A stretch of 14,318 nucleotides of DNA from Rhizobiales bacterium CCH10-E5 (GTDB lineage Bacteria; Pseudomonadota; Alphaproteobacteria; Rhizobiales; Beijerinckiaceae): NCBI GenBank assembly GCA_001556125.1, contig LSIG01000083.1, positions 1 to 14,318 on the forward strand. Direction: 5' to 3'. This document shows positions 1 to 7,358 of this stretch, piece by piece; positions within the stretch are counted from its first letter, which is position 1; every line of letters starts with the position of its first letter. The notes below the pieces were generated by a model. That model searched no databases. It was not told where the DNA came from and saw nothing but the letters and a program-made list of their open reading frames with translations. The position numbers were made by a program, and so were the translations under genes.

Positions 1-1187
1 TTCTGGCTGATCAAGCTGAGCTTCTCCCTCAGCCATGGCTCCATGACCTCGAGGATCGGCCTGCTTTTCTCCTGGCGCGCCGCACGGCGTTCATCGGCAT
101 CGTGGCCACGGATCGCTGCCTCGATGCGATAGAGCTCGGCGATGCGCTGGAGGGCTTCGCTGGCGATTGGCGCGGGACCGGCCTGAGCGAGCTCGTAGAA
201 GCGGCGCCGCACATGGGACCAACATAGGGCCAGGCGAACCTCTCCGCGTTCGGCCAGCACCTTGTAGCCGCCGTAGCCGTCGACCTGGAGGATGCCCCTG
301 AAGCCGGCGAGATGCGCGATCGGCCGTTCCGCCTTGCGGTCGGGAGCATAGACATAGACGACGCCGGGTGGATCGGCGCCGCCCCAAGGCCGGTCATCGC
401 GGACATAAGCCCAGAGCTGCCCCGTCTTCGTCCGGCCTCTGCCGGGATCGAGCACGGGCGCCGTGGTCTCGTCGGCGAACAGCTTGGGCGAGCTCTTCAG
501 CGCCGCCAGCATCCGGTCATGCACGGGCCGCAGGAGGAAGGCCGCGCGCCCGACCCACTCGGCCAGCGTCGAGCGATCGAGCGCGACGCCCTGGCGCGCA
601 TAGATCTGTGTCTGGCGATACAGCGGCAGATGATCGGCGTATTTCGAGACCAGCACCTGGGCCACCGTCGCCTCGGTCGGGATGCCGCCCTCGATCAGCC
701 GGGCCGGTGCCGGAGCCTGCACCACGACGTCCTCGCAGGACCGGCAGGCATACTTCGGCCGGCGCAGCACGAGCACGCGGAACTGGGCCGGCACGATGTC
801 GAGCCGCTCGGCCACATCCTCTCCGATGCGATGGAGCTTGCCGGAACAGCAGGGGCAGAGATCGCTCTCGATATCGACCACCGTCTCGATCCGCGGCAGA
901 TGCGCCGGCAACGCGCCACGGTTCGCGCGGCGCCGGCGAGCCCGGTCGGCCTTCTCAGTCGGCGCTGTCTCCTCGGACGCTGCGAACCCGGCGGCTTCGA
1001 CCTGCTCGGCCTCTTCCAGCCCCAGCAAAAGCTGCTCCTCCGGCAAGGTCTCTGCCCGGCGGCCGAAGCGGTGTCGCTGCAACTCCTTGATGATCTGGCG
1101 CAGGCGCTCGATCTCCGCTTCCCGCGCGATCAGCATCGCCTGAAGCGTTTCGGGATCACGGGGAAGCTCTGGAGGGAGCGAGGCCAT
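1..1187 (-). CDS. tnpC: IS66-family transposase TnpC (3' end cut by window edge)
   Basis: This is the DDE transposase of the IS66 element. The frame is open from ATG at 1187 to the window edge, giving 395 residues and no stop. An N-terminal leucine-rich helix (about residues 15-50) is followed by the IS66 zinc-finger region, with Cys pairs CPCC (about residue 112) and CRSC (about 148). The catalytic core follows. The first acidic residue is in LFADETTAPVLDPG (about residue 250) and the second is in LQVDGYGGY (about 309). The WSHVRRRFYELA segment after it is also typical. The third catalytic residue (Glu) and the IS66 C-terminal domain would lie beyond position 1. It starts 42 bp after the tnpB stop. 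Family members are usually about 500-550 residues, so roughly three quarters is present. I see no frameshift in the visible part. Confidence 0.93.
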   Translation of the reverse strand, partial: MASLPPELPRDPETLQAMLIAREAEIERLRQIIKELQRHRFGRRAETLPEEQLLLGLEEAEQVEAAGFAASEETAPTEKADRARRRRANRGALPAHLPRIETVVDIESDLCPCCSGKLHRIGEDVAERLDIVPAQFRVLVLRRPKYACRSCEDVVVQAPAPARLIEGGIPTEATVAQVLVSKYADHLPLYRQTQIYARQGVALDRSTLAEWVGRAAFLLRPVHDRMLAALKSSPKLFADETTAPVLDPGRGRTKTGQLWAYVRDDRPWGGADPPGVVYVYAPDRKAERPIAHLAGFRGILQVDGYGGYKVLAERGEVRLALCWSHVRRRFYELAQAGPAPIASEALQRIAELYRIEAAIRGHDADERRAARQEKSRPILEVMEPWLREKLSLISQ

Positions 1188-1229
1188 GACACCGATTCAA
1201 TCATATTCGCCAGATGCTTGCGAGTGCTT

Positions 1230-1586
1230 TCAGCTCGCGGAGACCGGTGTCGCCGTCCGTTGCGGTTCATGGACCCGGCGCCAGTCCAATCCTTCAAACA
1301 AGGCCTGAAGCTGGGCCGCCGTCAGCCTCAGCGCCCCGTCCTCGATCTTGGGCCAGCGGAACTCGCCATCCTCCAGACGCTTCGAGACCAGCACCACGCC
1401 GGTGCCGTCCCAGAACACCAGCTTCACCCGGTCGGGACGTTTGGCGCGGAACACGTAGACCGTGCCGGAGAACGGATCGGCGCCCATCGTCTCGCGCACC
1501 AGCGCGGCCAGCCCCTCCGCGCCTTTGCGGAAGTCGACCGGCTTCGTCGCAACCATGACGCGGACCGCGCCGGTCGGGCCTATCAC
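1230..1586 (-). CDS. tnpB: IS66-family accessory protein TnpB (IS66 Orf2)
   Basis: This 118-residue protein is required together with TnpC for IS66-type transposition; its biochemical role is not settled. The opening GPTGAVRVMVATKPVDFRKG matches the family's N-terminal signature, and WDGTGVVLVSKRLEDGEFRWP is the conserved middle. The frame extends further upstream, but I chose GTG at 1586. This start overlaps the tnpA stop as GTGA, gives the normal family length (about 115) and places the family motif at the N-terminus. The overlap implies translational coupling to tnpA. Confidence 0.92.
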   Translation of the reverse strand: MIGPTGAVRVMVATKPVDFRKGAEGLAALVRETMGADPFSGTVYVFRAKRPDRVKLVFWDGTGVVLVSKRLEDGEFRWPKIEDGALRLTAAQLQALFEGLDWRRVHEPQRTATPVSAS

Positions 1587-2029
1587 GACCCTGCCTTCAA
1601 CGCGCCGAGCACCGCCGCGATCGTGGCCGGCGAGGCACCGTTCTCGATCGTTACCCTGACGCCGGCGACGTCGATCTCGATGGCGGCCGCGCGGCGCTGC
1701 CGAGCGCGCCGCTTCTGGCGTGGCGTTCGCGCCATCCGCTCCAATGCCGATGAAGGTTCCGGCGCGACCACCGCCTGCACGAAGGCTGGAACCGCATCCG
1801 CGGTCTTGCGGAGCTCGCGACGCCAAGTGAACAACTGCTGTGGTGACAAGGCATGACGGCGCGCGACGGCGCTCACCGTCGTGCCAGGCTCGAAGCTCTC
1901 CGCCACGATCCGCGCCTTATCATCGGCAGACCAGTCCCGACGGCGCCCCGAGCCCGTGAAAACCTCAAAACGCCGAACCGGCTCGTCGATCTCGACGCTC
2001 GATTTAAGCGTAAGCTCTGAAATCGTCAT
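1583..2029 (-). CDS. tnpA: IS66-family accessory protein TnpA (IS66 Orf1)
   Basis: This 148-residue protein is the first gene of the IS66 element. It carries a helix-turn-helix region at about residues 34-74 (SADDKARIVAESF, then TVSAVARRHALSPQQLFTWR) like that of IS3/IS66 Orf1 proteins, which is thought to bind the element's ends. A basic stretch (RQKRRARQRR, about 104-113) follows. The C-terminal VRVTIENGASPATIAAVLGAL is typical of the family. It starts at ATG 2029, 76 bp inside the element end, and its TGA overlaps the GTG of tnpB by four bases. The role is taken from the family. Confidence 0.9.
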   Translation of the reverse strand: MTISELTLKSSVEIDEPVRRFEVFTGSGRRRDWSADDKARIVAESFEPGTTVSAVARRHALSPQQLFTWRRELRKTADAVPAFVQAVVAPEPSSALERMARTPRQKRRARQRRAAAIEIDVAGVRVTIENGASPATIAAVLGALKAGS

Positions 2030-2093
2030 ATGTCCAAGCCCCTCTCGGCTCGGAACATCAACGTTCCAGTCCCCGCGCGAAAGGTGAGGCCGG

Positions 2094-2105
2094 GACGACG
2101 CTTAC
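2094..2105 (-). repeat. IS66 terminal inverted repeat, tnpA-side end
   Basis: The minus strand reads GTAAGCGTCGTC from 2105 inward, which agrees with the GTAAGCG tip shared by IS66-family elements. The partner repeat is outside the window, so the exact repeat length cannot be fixed here. Confidence 0.75.
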
Positions 2106-2173
2106 GATTAGAAATCAGCCACTGGCACAGGTCGTTTCCGCGGGGCCTGATCGCCGGCGCCTCGCGTTGAGCA

Positions 2174-2734
2174 TCACAATGGGGAAGACTGCATCCCTCG
2201 ATGCCAGCGCGCAACCCAAAGGAAGGCTGCCGTCGGGATGAGGAGCCATTGCAGAAGGGGCGACAGCCCGACCTCGAGCCCGAACATCGGGATTACCGGC
2301 ATGAGGTCGGAGTAGGCCCATGCTGCACGGATCACGATGTTGAGCCATTCACTGAAGACGGTGTAACTGGCACCAAACAGGATCGTGAGCCCGGCAACGG
2401 CCCGAAATCGCTCCTCCGGCCAGTTGCCGTTTCCGACGAGGAGAAGAGCAGCCGTGAGTGAGGAAAGGGCGATCAGGAGGTCGCCGCCGGTACAATGAAC
2501 AGCGGCGAAGACGATCTCGCGCCAGGTTCCGGTCCACCAGATCGTGTAGAGCGGCATCTGGAAGAACTCCCAGATGAGGTTGCCGATGGCGACTGGAGCG
2601 AGATACCGACGCAAGGCACCGTGCCAGAGCGTCGGATGTGCTCGACGGACGGACGAGGCCGGCTCCCGGCTTATGGCAGAGGACAAGGTAGGCGCGGCCT
2701 CTACTGCTGCCGGAATGGGGCGATCGTCACGCAA
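2174..2734 (-). CDS. Conserved four-helix membrane protein of unknown function
   Basis: I recognise this as a type of uncharacterised proteobacterial membrane protein but know no function for it. It has 186 residues. An Arg-rich cytoplasmic-like N-terminus of about 40 residues is followed by four likely membrane helices at about 44-66, 73-100, 109-130 and 153-176. Unusual polar or metal-capable residues sit in or near the helices: E56 and Q59 (IWEFFQMPLYTIWW), H80, C81 and D85 (VHCTGGDLLIA) and E129 (FSEWLN). The motif LSPLLQWLLIP lies in the last helix. The start is TTG at 2734, preceded by GGAGAAGG; no in-frame ATG lies before the first helix. It is the last gene of the ATPase cluster, 67 bp after the preceding stop and 68 bp before the IS66 end. 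A role in metal handling is inferred from context only. Confidence 0.75.
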   Translation of the reverse strand: MRDDRPIPAAVEAAPTLSSAISREPASSVRRAHPTLWHGALRRYLAPVAIGNLIWEFFQMPLYTIWWTGTWREIVFAAVHCTGGDLLIALSSLTAALLLVGNGNWPEERFRAVAGLTILFGASYTVFSEWLNIVIRAAWAYSDLMPVIPMFGLEVGLSPLLQWLLIPTAAFLWVARWHRGMQSSPL

Positions 2735-2801
2735 GATCCTTCTCCGGGTTCAAAAGCCGGTTCGGCTTGAACTTGAGCCGCATGGGTTGGGTCTTGCTCA
2801 C

Positions 2802-3089
2802 CTAGCCAACCTTTTCCTTGTCCATGCCGGATCCAGCCGCGGCCTCGCTCTCGCAGGACTGTCCCGCCCCCTTCATACAAAGCCCGAGTGCGCACATGGC
2901 CGCACAAGGAAGTACGCTGAGGAGCAGCGGTGCGAGGCCGGCTGCAATAAGCCAACTCCAGTTCAGCGCGGCCGCGGCAACGATGGCCAGCGCGCTCAAT
3001 CCCAACAACACGCGTCGGTTAAGACGAACCTGGTGTAGTGCTGAAGGTACAGCCCAGCGGGACGCTGTCGGCACTGCGGAGGATTTCAT
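2802..3089 (-). CDS. Small two-helix membrane protein with Cys/Met-rich segment
   Basis: The function is unknown. The protein has 95 residues: a basic N-terminus (about 1-25), two hydrophobic segments at about 26-43 and 47-70, then a polar tail. The second helix and its exit carry LPCAAMCALGLCMKGAGQSC, with four Cys and two Met within 20 residues, which suggests a metal- or thiol-active site at the membrane face. An earlier in-frame ATG exists at 3107. I prefer 3089 because GAGG lies six bases upstream of it. It follows the cytochrome c stop by 37 bp. Small proteins of this look, some assigned to DUF2933, are common in copper and mercury clusters, but I cannot confirm that family here. Confidence 0.7.
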   Translation of the reverse strand: MKSSAVPTASRWAVPSALHQVRLNRRVLLGLSALAIVAAAALNWSWLIAAGLAPLLLSVLPCAAMCALGLCMKGAGQSCESEAAAGSGMDKEKVG

Positions 3090-3126
3090 CTTTGACCTCA
3101 TGTTCATCTGCTTTGCTCAATCCCCG

Positions 3127-3582
3127 TCACTGTGCTGCTTTGCCGCGAGCGGCCTGGTACTCGCGCTCGCGCCTGGGCCAGGTGCTCTTGATGAAGGCGA
3201 GAACAGCCCGGATCTCATCGTCGGAGAGCACGTCCCCAAACGCCGGCATGGCGCTATCGTGGCCTGGAACCAGCGCTGCCAAGCCGCTCTTCGTGACGGT
3301 GAAGAGCTCCTCATCCGAGTGATGCCACGTGTGCCCGCTGACGTCGTGGGGCGGCGCTGGCATCCGCCCATCCGGTAGCGCCTCTTGCCAGTTCTTCTGC
3401 CCCTCGAGGTTCACCCCGTGGCAGGAGGCACACTGCGCGGCATACACTCGCCGACCGAGCGCGACATCTCGCGGCTCGCCCCAGGACCCGACGCCCACCC
3501 AGCCGGACAGGACGGCCGCTGGAACACCGATGCCTAGAGCGGCGACGATCGCCGCGCGCGCCCGTGCTGCCGACCAGGTCAT
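3127..3582 (-). CDS. Membrane-anchored class I cytochrome c
   Basis: This 151-residue protein has an N-terminal hydrophobic anchor (about residues 11-31) followed by a single cytochrome c domain in the periplasm. The heme-attachment motif CASCH is at 51-55, and the likely axial methionine is M112 in SAMPAF. Between them lies a His-rich stretch, PPHDVSGHTWHHSDEE (H79, H84, H87, H88), of a kind I associate with cytochromes found in copper-resistance islands. ATG 3582 lies only four bases after the TGA of the 42-residue gene, with a weak ribosome-binding site, so translation is probably coupled. It would carry single electrons. Its donor and acceptor are unknown, and a link to copper or to the neighbouring BNR protein is inferred from position only. 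Confidence 0.9.
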   Translation of the reverse strand: MTWSAARARAAIVAALGIGVPAAVLSGWVGVGSWGEPRDVALGRRVYAAQCASCHGVNLEGQKNWQEALPDGRMPAPPHDVSGHTWHHSDEELFTVTKSGLAALVPGHDSAMPAFGDVLSDDEIRAVLAFIKSTWPRREREYQAARGKAAQ

Positions 3583-3586
3583 TGGC

Positions 3587-3715
3587 TCATCGGGACCGGA
3601 GATACTTCACCAGGGCGGCAATGCCGAGCACCAGCAGGAGGGCGACGAGCAGCCAGATCAAGGCCACGCCACCCATCATCCACCCCATACCGGCACCCTC
3701 CGTCATGCCCATCAT
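3587..3715 (-). CDS. 42-residue Met-rich single-helix membrane peptide
   Basis: This very short gene encodes an N-terminus rich in Met and Gly (MMGMTEGAGMGWMMGG, six Met in 16 residues). One hydrophobic helix follows (about 17-36, VALIWLLVALLLVLGIAALV), then a basic end (KYLRSR). The start is ATG 3715, with a second ATG directly after it. GAGG overlapping the TGA of the BNR gene lies seven bases upstream as a good ribosome-binding site. The stop is four bases before the cytochrome c start. Tight spacing on both sides, the RBS and a coherent membrane topology support a real gene. Similar tiny membrane proteins occur in other copper clusters; none to my knowledge has an assigned function. Confidence 0.75.
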   Translation of the reverse strand: MMGMTEGAGMGWMMGGVALIWLLVALLLVLGIAALVKYLRSR

Positions 3716-3724
3716 GGTCAAACC

Positions 3725-4627
3725 TCACGAGTTGGAGCCACCGAAGCTGGACCAGGTCCGACCCTGGTCACTGCTCGTGAGCACTTCGCCGCGAGCTGTC
3801 GCGCCGTAGAGCCGGTTCGGGTTCTGCGGATCGATGGCGAGGTGGAGAAGGTATCCTTCGCCAAAGCCCCCGCCCGCGGCCGTAAACCTCGGCGGCTCTT
3901 CCGCCGAGCGCATGAGGCCGCGACCGACCACGAAGGCGTAGAGCGCTCCGTCCGGCGCGACTTCAACCAAGCTCACGGGCGCACCTTCAAGAAGCGGTCG
4001 CCAGCTTTTTCCTCCATCCGAGCTCATGAAGAGCCCCGTTTCGGTCGCGGCGTAGAGCGTGCTGGCGTCTTTGGCAGAGGCCGCAAGATCGATCAGCTTC
4101 TCCGGTGTCGGCCCGACGATCGTCCAGGTCGTGCCGGCGTCGCGGCTGACCTGAAGGCCGCGGTAGCTGCCATAGATCGTCTTTGGGTCGGCTCGGCTCA
4201 CAGTCATCTGGTGGAAGTCAACTGGGCCGTTCACGCCAGCTGAAACCTGAGTCCAAGTCCGGCCTCCGTCGCTTGAAGCGATAAAGCCAAGGTTGCCTCC
4301 CCTTGCTGGATGTCCGCTGGCGTAGAGCGTCTTCGGATCGCTCGGGTGCGGGTTGAAGCCCATGAAGTCCTGGACCGCGGACACCCGCTCGGCCTGCCCG
4401 TCCTGGCCAGCCTTGAACAGACCATGGTGGGTCGCAATAAGAACACGCGATGGGTCTTCTCGATCGACGGCCAGGCCGTGAATGTGTGTCGTGGCTCGCA
4501 AGCTCGTGACAGACAGAACCTCGTTCGCGTTCGAGCCGATTGCGAGCACTACCGCCAGAACAGCGAGAGCTGCTCCACCACCAGCGAGGAGAAGCTTGTT
4601 GGGAGAACTCTTCTTGTTGCGTTTCAT
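3725..4627 (-). CDS. F510_1955-type BNR-repeat (glycosylhydrolase-like) protein
   Basis: This 300-residue protein has a basic start followed by a hydrophobic signal anchor (about 11-33), then a predicted beta-propeller. Four Asp-box (BNR) motifs are visible: SSDGGRTW (118-125), SRDAGTTW (161-168), SSDGGKSW (202-209) and SSDQGRTW (285-292). Regular DPxxLYA strands lie between them. The opening THIHGLAVDREDPSRVLIATHHGLF is characteristic of the family annotated as F510_1955 glycosylhydrolase. The name reflects sialidase-like repeats, and no hydrolase activity is shown by the sequence. The frame also opens at TTG 4648. I chose ATG 4627 because AGAAAGG stands ten bases upstream and the signal anchor then starts normally. 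It lies 74 bp after the ATPase stop and nine bp before the 42-residue gene. It probably acts in the periplasm or at the outer face of the inner membrane. Confidence 0.85.
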   Translation of the reverse strand: MKRNKKSSPNKLLLAGGGAALAVLAVVLAIGSNANEVLSVTSLRATTHIHGLAVDREDPSRVLIATHHGLFKAGQDGQAERVSAVQDFMGFNPHPSDPKTLYASGHPARGGNLGFIASSDGGRTWTQVSAGVNGPVDFHQMTVSRADPKTIYGSYRGLQVSRDAGTTWTIVGPTPEKLIDLAASAKDASTLYAATETGLFMSSDGGKSWRPLLEGAPVSLVEVAPDGALYAFVVGRGLMRSAEEPPRFTAAGGGFGEGYLLHLAIDPQNPNRLYGATARGEVLTSSDQGRTWSSFGGSNS

Positions 4628-4701
4628 GTTTGTTGGCCTTTCTACCAATCATCGAGCGTGCGGGCATTTTGCTCCACACCGCTTTTCGGTTCGGGGTCAG
4701 A

Positions 4702-7101
4702 TTACAAGGAGGTCAGGCGCAGGCGCAGCGCGTTCCCGATCACCGTCACCGAGCTCAGCGCCATGGCTGCACCGGCGATCATGGGGCTGAGTAGGATCCC
4801 GGAGACCGGATAGAGCACACCGGCCGCAACCGGCACCGCGAGGCCGTTGAAGATGAACGCAAAGAACAGGTTCTGGCGGATGTTGCGCATGGTTGCGCGC
4901 GACAGCCGCCGCGCCCGCACGATCCCTCGCAAGTCACCCTTCACCAGGGTCACGGCCGCACTTTCCATAGCGACGTCGGTGCCTGTGCCCATGGCGATAC
5001 CGACATCCGCAGCAGCGAGCGCCGGAGCGTCGTTGATGCCGTCCCCGGCCATGGCGACCCGTCGGCCCGACCGACGCAGTTGCTCGATCACGTCCTTCTT
5101 CTGCTCAGGCAACACGTCCGATACGACCCTATCGATGCCGCCGACCTGGGCCGCCACGGCCTCAGCAGTGGTGCGGTTGTCCCCAGTAAGCATCACAATG
5201 GAGATGCCCTCCCGGCGCAGGGCCTGGAGAGCGGGCGCAGCTGTGTCTTTGACGGGATCGGCGACGGCGAGAAGCGCGGCTGCCCGCCCGTCGACGGCCA
5301 TGAACATGATCCCCTGTCCTTCGGAGCGCAGCCGATCGGCTTGGGCATCCAGACCTTCAAGGCTGACGCCGAGATCGTCCAGCAAGGCTTGGTTTCCTAG
5401 CGCCACGGAGTGGTTCTGCACGGATCCGACGATACCCTTTCCGGTCACTGAGCGGAAATCGGCGACCGGGCTTAGCGAGAGGCCTCGCTCCTCCGCCGCC
5501 TTGACGACTGCTGCGGCGAGCGGATGCTCGCTGCCCCGCTCCAGGCTCGCCGCCAGCCGGAGCAGATCATCATCCGAAAGAGCGATCCCGGGCGCGGCAC
5601 GGACCTCGGTGAGCTTAGGCTTTCCATGCGTTAAGGTGCCGGTCTTGTCGACGACGAGGGTGTCGATCTTCTCCATCAGCTCCAAGGCTTCGGCATTCTT
5701 GACCAGCACGCCGGCCTGGGCCCCGCGGCCTGTCCCAACCATGATCGACATCGGCGTGGCGAGTCCGAGCGCGCAGGGACAGGCGATGATCAGGACCGCC
5801 ACGGCGTTGACCAGCGCAAAGGCCATCGCGGGTTCAGGGCCAAACACGGACCAAGCCACGAAGGCAAGGACTGCGATCACAACCACAGCCGGGACGAACC
5901 AAGCCGAGACCAAATCCGCGAGGCTCTGGATAGGGGCACGGGTTCGCTGCGCGTCAGCCACCATGCGCACGATCTGCGCGAGCATCGTGTCCTGCCCTAC
6001 GCGCTCCGCCCGCATCAGAAAGCCACCGGTCCCGTTGACCGTCGCACCCGTCACTTTGTCGCCGGGCCCCTTTTCGACGGGCAGGGGCTCACCCGTGAGC
6101 ATCGACTCGTCGACTGAGGAGCGCCCCTCCAGCACCGTGCCGTCGAGCGGCACCTTCTCGCCCGGCCGCACGCGCAAGGTGGCGCCCACTTCGACTGCCT
6201 CGATTGAGACATCCTCCTCGCGGCCATCCTCCCGCACAAGGCGGGCCGTCTTGGGGGCAAGGCCGAGAAGGGCACGGATGGCGCGACCTGTGGCAGCCCT
6301 CGCGCGCAGCTCGAGCACTTGGCCCAGCAGGACGAGTGTGACGATGACTGCCGCAGCTTCGAAGTAGACCGGCACCTCACCCGTCATGGGTGCGCGGAAC
6401 GAGATCGGGAACAGGTCCGGGAAGAGCGCCGCGACGGTGCTGTAGAGGTAGGCGACACCGACGCCGAGCGCGATCAGTGTGAACATGTTGAGGTTGCGGG
6501 TGACGACCGAGGCCCAGCCGCGCTCGAAGAAGGGCCACCCGCCCCACAGCACGACCGGGGTCGCCAGGGCTAATTGCAGCAGGGTCGACGTGCGTGGCGC
6601 AAGCGGAGACCAGCCGAACAGCTCGTGCCCCATCGTCAAGGCCAGCAGCGGGATCGAAACCGCGGCGCTGACCCAGAGGCGGCGCGTCATGTCGATCAGC
6701 TCGAGGTTTGGACCCTCCTCGAGCGTCGGTGCGAGCGGTTCCAGCGCCATGCCGCAGATCGGACAGCTATCCGGCCCCGGCCGTCGCACCTGTGGGTGCA
6801 TCGGGCACGTCCAGACAGACCCCTCGGCTGGTTCAGGCAGCGTGCCCATCGCCGGGCGGAGAACAGCCGGATCCGTGTCGGGCGGGTTCAGGTAGTGATT
6901 TGGGTCGGACGCGAATTTGGTTCGGCAGCCTGCACTGCAGAAATGGTAAGTCCCCTCCCCCAGCTCGTGCCGATGCGGAGTGGTCTTAGGGTCGACCATC
7001 ATGCCACAGACCGGGTCCTTCACCCGCTCGTGTGTCGCCTCTTCAGCCGTGCCACCCTGACGATGGTGCGTGTGGGCCTCGTGATGCGTGTAGGTCGCCA
7101 T
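4702..7101 (-). CDS. copA: Cu(+)/Ag(+)-translocating P1B-type ATPase with YHS and Cys-rich N-terminal domains
   Basis: This 799-residue pump moves monovalent copper or silver out of the cytoplasm using ATP. The N-terminus is His-rich (HHEAHTHH, residues 6-13). A YHS domain (about 28-73; [15 protein letters not shown]) and a heavy-metal-binding segment (about 97-122; [15 protein letters not shown]) follow in place of the usual HMA domain. Core motifs are TGE (336-338), CPC in the transport helix (441-443), DKTGT with phosphorylated D485, SEHPLA (524-529) and GDGINDAP (687-694). FN at 751-752 and MALSS at 780-784 fit the P1B-1 Cu(+) class, although the first has Phe where Tyr is usual. ATG 7101 has AGGAG seven bases upstream. 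It heads the left cluster. The symbol is by class; the family has several names (copA, actP, silP). Confidence 0.93.
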   Translation of the reverse strand: MATYTHHEAHTHHRQGGTAEEATHERVKDPVCGMMVDPKTTPHRHELGEGTYHFCSAGCRTKFASDPNHYLNPPDTDPAVLRPAMGTLPEPAEGSVWTCPMHPQVRRPGPDSCPICGMALEPLAPTLEEGPNLELIDMTRRLWVSAAVSIPLLALTMGHELFGWSPLAPRTSTLLQLALATPVVLWGGWPFFERGWASVVTRNLNMFTLIALGVGVAYLYSTVAALFPDLFPISFRAPMTGEVPVYFEAAAVIVTLVLLGQVLELRARAATGRAIRALLGLAPKTARLVREDGREEDVSIEAVEVGATLRVRPGEKVPLDGTVLEGRSSVDESMLTGEPLPVEKGPGDKVTGATVNGTGGFLMRAERVGQDTMLAQIVRMVADAQRTRAPIQSLADLVSAWFVPAVVVIAVLAFVAWSVFGPEPAMAFALVNAVAVLIIACPCALGLATPMSIMVGTGRGAQAGVLVKNAEALELMEKIDTLVVDKTGTLTHGKPKLTEVRAAPGIALSDDDLLRLAASLERGSEHPLAAAVVKAAEERGLSLSPVADFRSVTGKGIVGSVQNHSVALGNQALLDDLGVSLEGLDAQADRLRSEGQGIMFMAVDGRAAALLAVADPVKDTAAPALQALRREGISIVMLTGDNRTTAEAVAAQVGGIDRVVSDVLPEQKKDVIEQLRRSGRRVAMAGDGINDAPALAAADVGIAMGTGTDVAMESAAVTLVKGDLRGIVRARRLSRATMRNIRQNLFFAFIFNGLAVPVAAGVLYPVSGILLSPMIAGAAMALSSVTVIGNALRLRLTSL

Positions 7102-7119
7102 GCTGGTCTCCTGAAGGTA

Positions 7120-7156
7120 TTGCCCCGGCCGGGAGGGGGGTGACCGGCCGGGGCAA
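7120..7156 (-). promoter_or_regulatory. Strong 13-bp perfect hairpin in the ATPase 5' leader
   Basis: TTGCCCCGGCCGG at 7120-7132 pairs perfectly with CCGGCCGGGGCAA at 7144-7156 around an 11-nt loop. On the minus-strand transcript the stem ends 18 nt before the ATPase ATG and a few bases before its AGGAG site. No T-run follows on either strand, so it does not look like a standard intrinsic terminator. It could be an attenuator, an mRNA-stability element or a protein-binding palindrome. The structure is certain from the sequence; the function is inferred. Confidence 0.6.
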
Positions 7157-7358
7157 AGAGCCGGGCCTGTCCGAGACCGGGTCGGGAGACCGGCTCATCG
7201 AACGAAACCCCGCGAGGATGAGCATCCCCGCCGCCCGGCATTCACGCCGCCGGGCTGGGCTCATCTGCAGGCGCGGAGAGGGAGGTCAGGCCCGCGCACG
7301 CTCGCAATTCGGTTGATCGATGCTGGCCGGGCTCCTGCCGGGCCGGCCTTTCCCGATC

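Larger units (their letters stand above)
1..2105 (-). mobile_element. IS66-family insertion sequence, partial (left part outside window)
   Basis: Three consecutive minus-strand genes (tnpA, tnpB, tnpC) match the standard IS66 arrangement. The tnpA-side end is visible: reading the minus strand inward from 2105 gives GTAAGCGTCGTCCCGG, and GTAAGCG is the usual IS66-family terminal sequence. The other end and the rest of tnpC lie beyond position 1. IS66 elements normally make an 8-bp target duplication, which here would be GATTAGAA at 2106-2113, but the matching copy cannot be seen. The element sits about 68 bp downstream of the last copper-cluster gene, so it bounds the cluster without breaking a recognisable gene on this side. 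Confidence 0.9.

Noticed and set aside
312..1856. 514-residue plus-strand open frame
   Set aside because: It lies opposite tnpC, tnpB and tnpA, which have clear family motifs. Its composition (Arg/Ala/Pro/Gly-rich with no domain) is that of a GC-rich shadow.
4847..6367. 506-residue plus-strand open frame
   Set aside because: It is antisense to the P-type ATPase core, is very rich in Ser, Arg, Ala and Thr, and has no recognisable motif.
7173..7193. Direct repeat GAGACCGG twice in the ATPase leader
   Set aside because: It is short and in very GC-rich DNA with no match to a known copper-regulator site.
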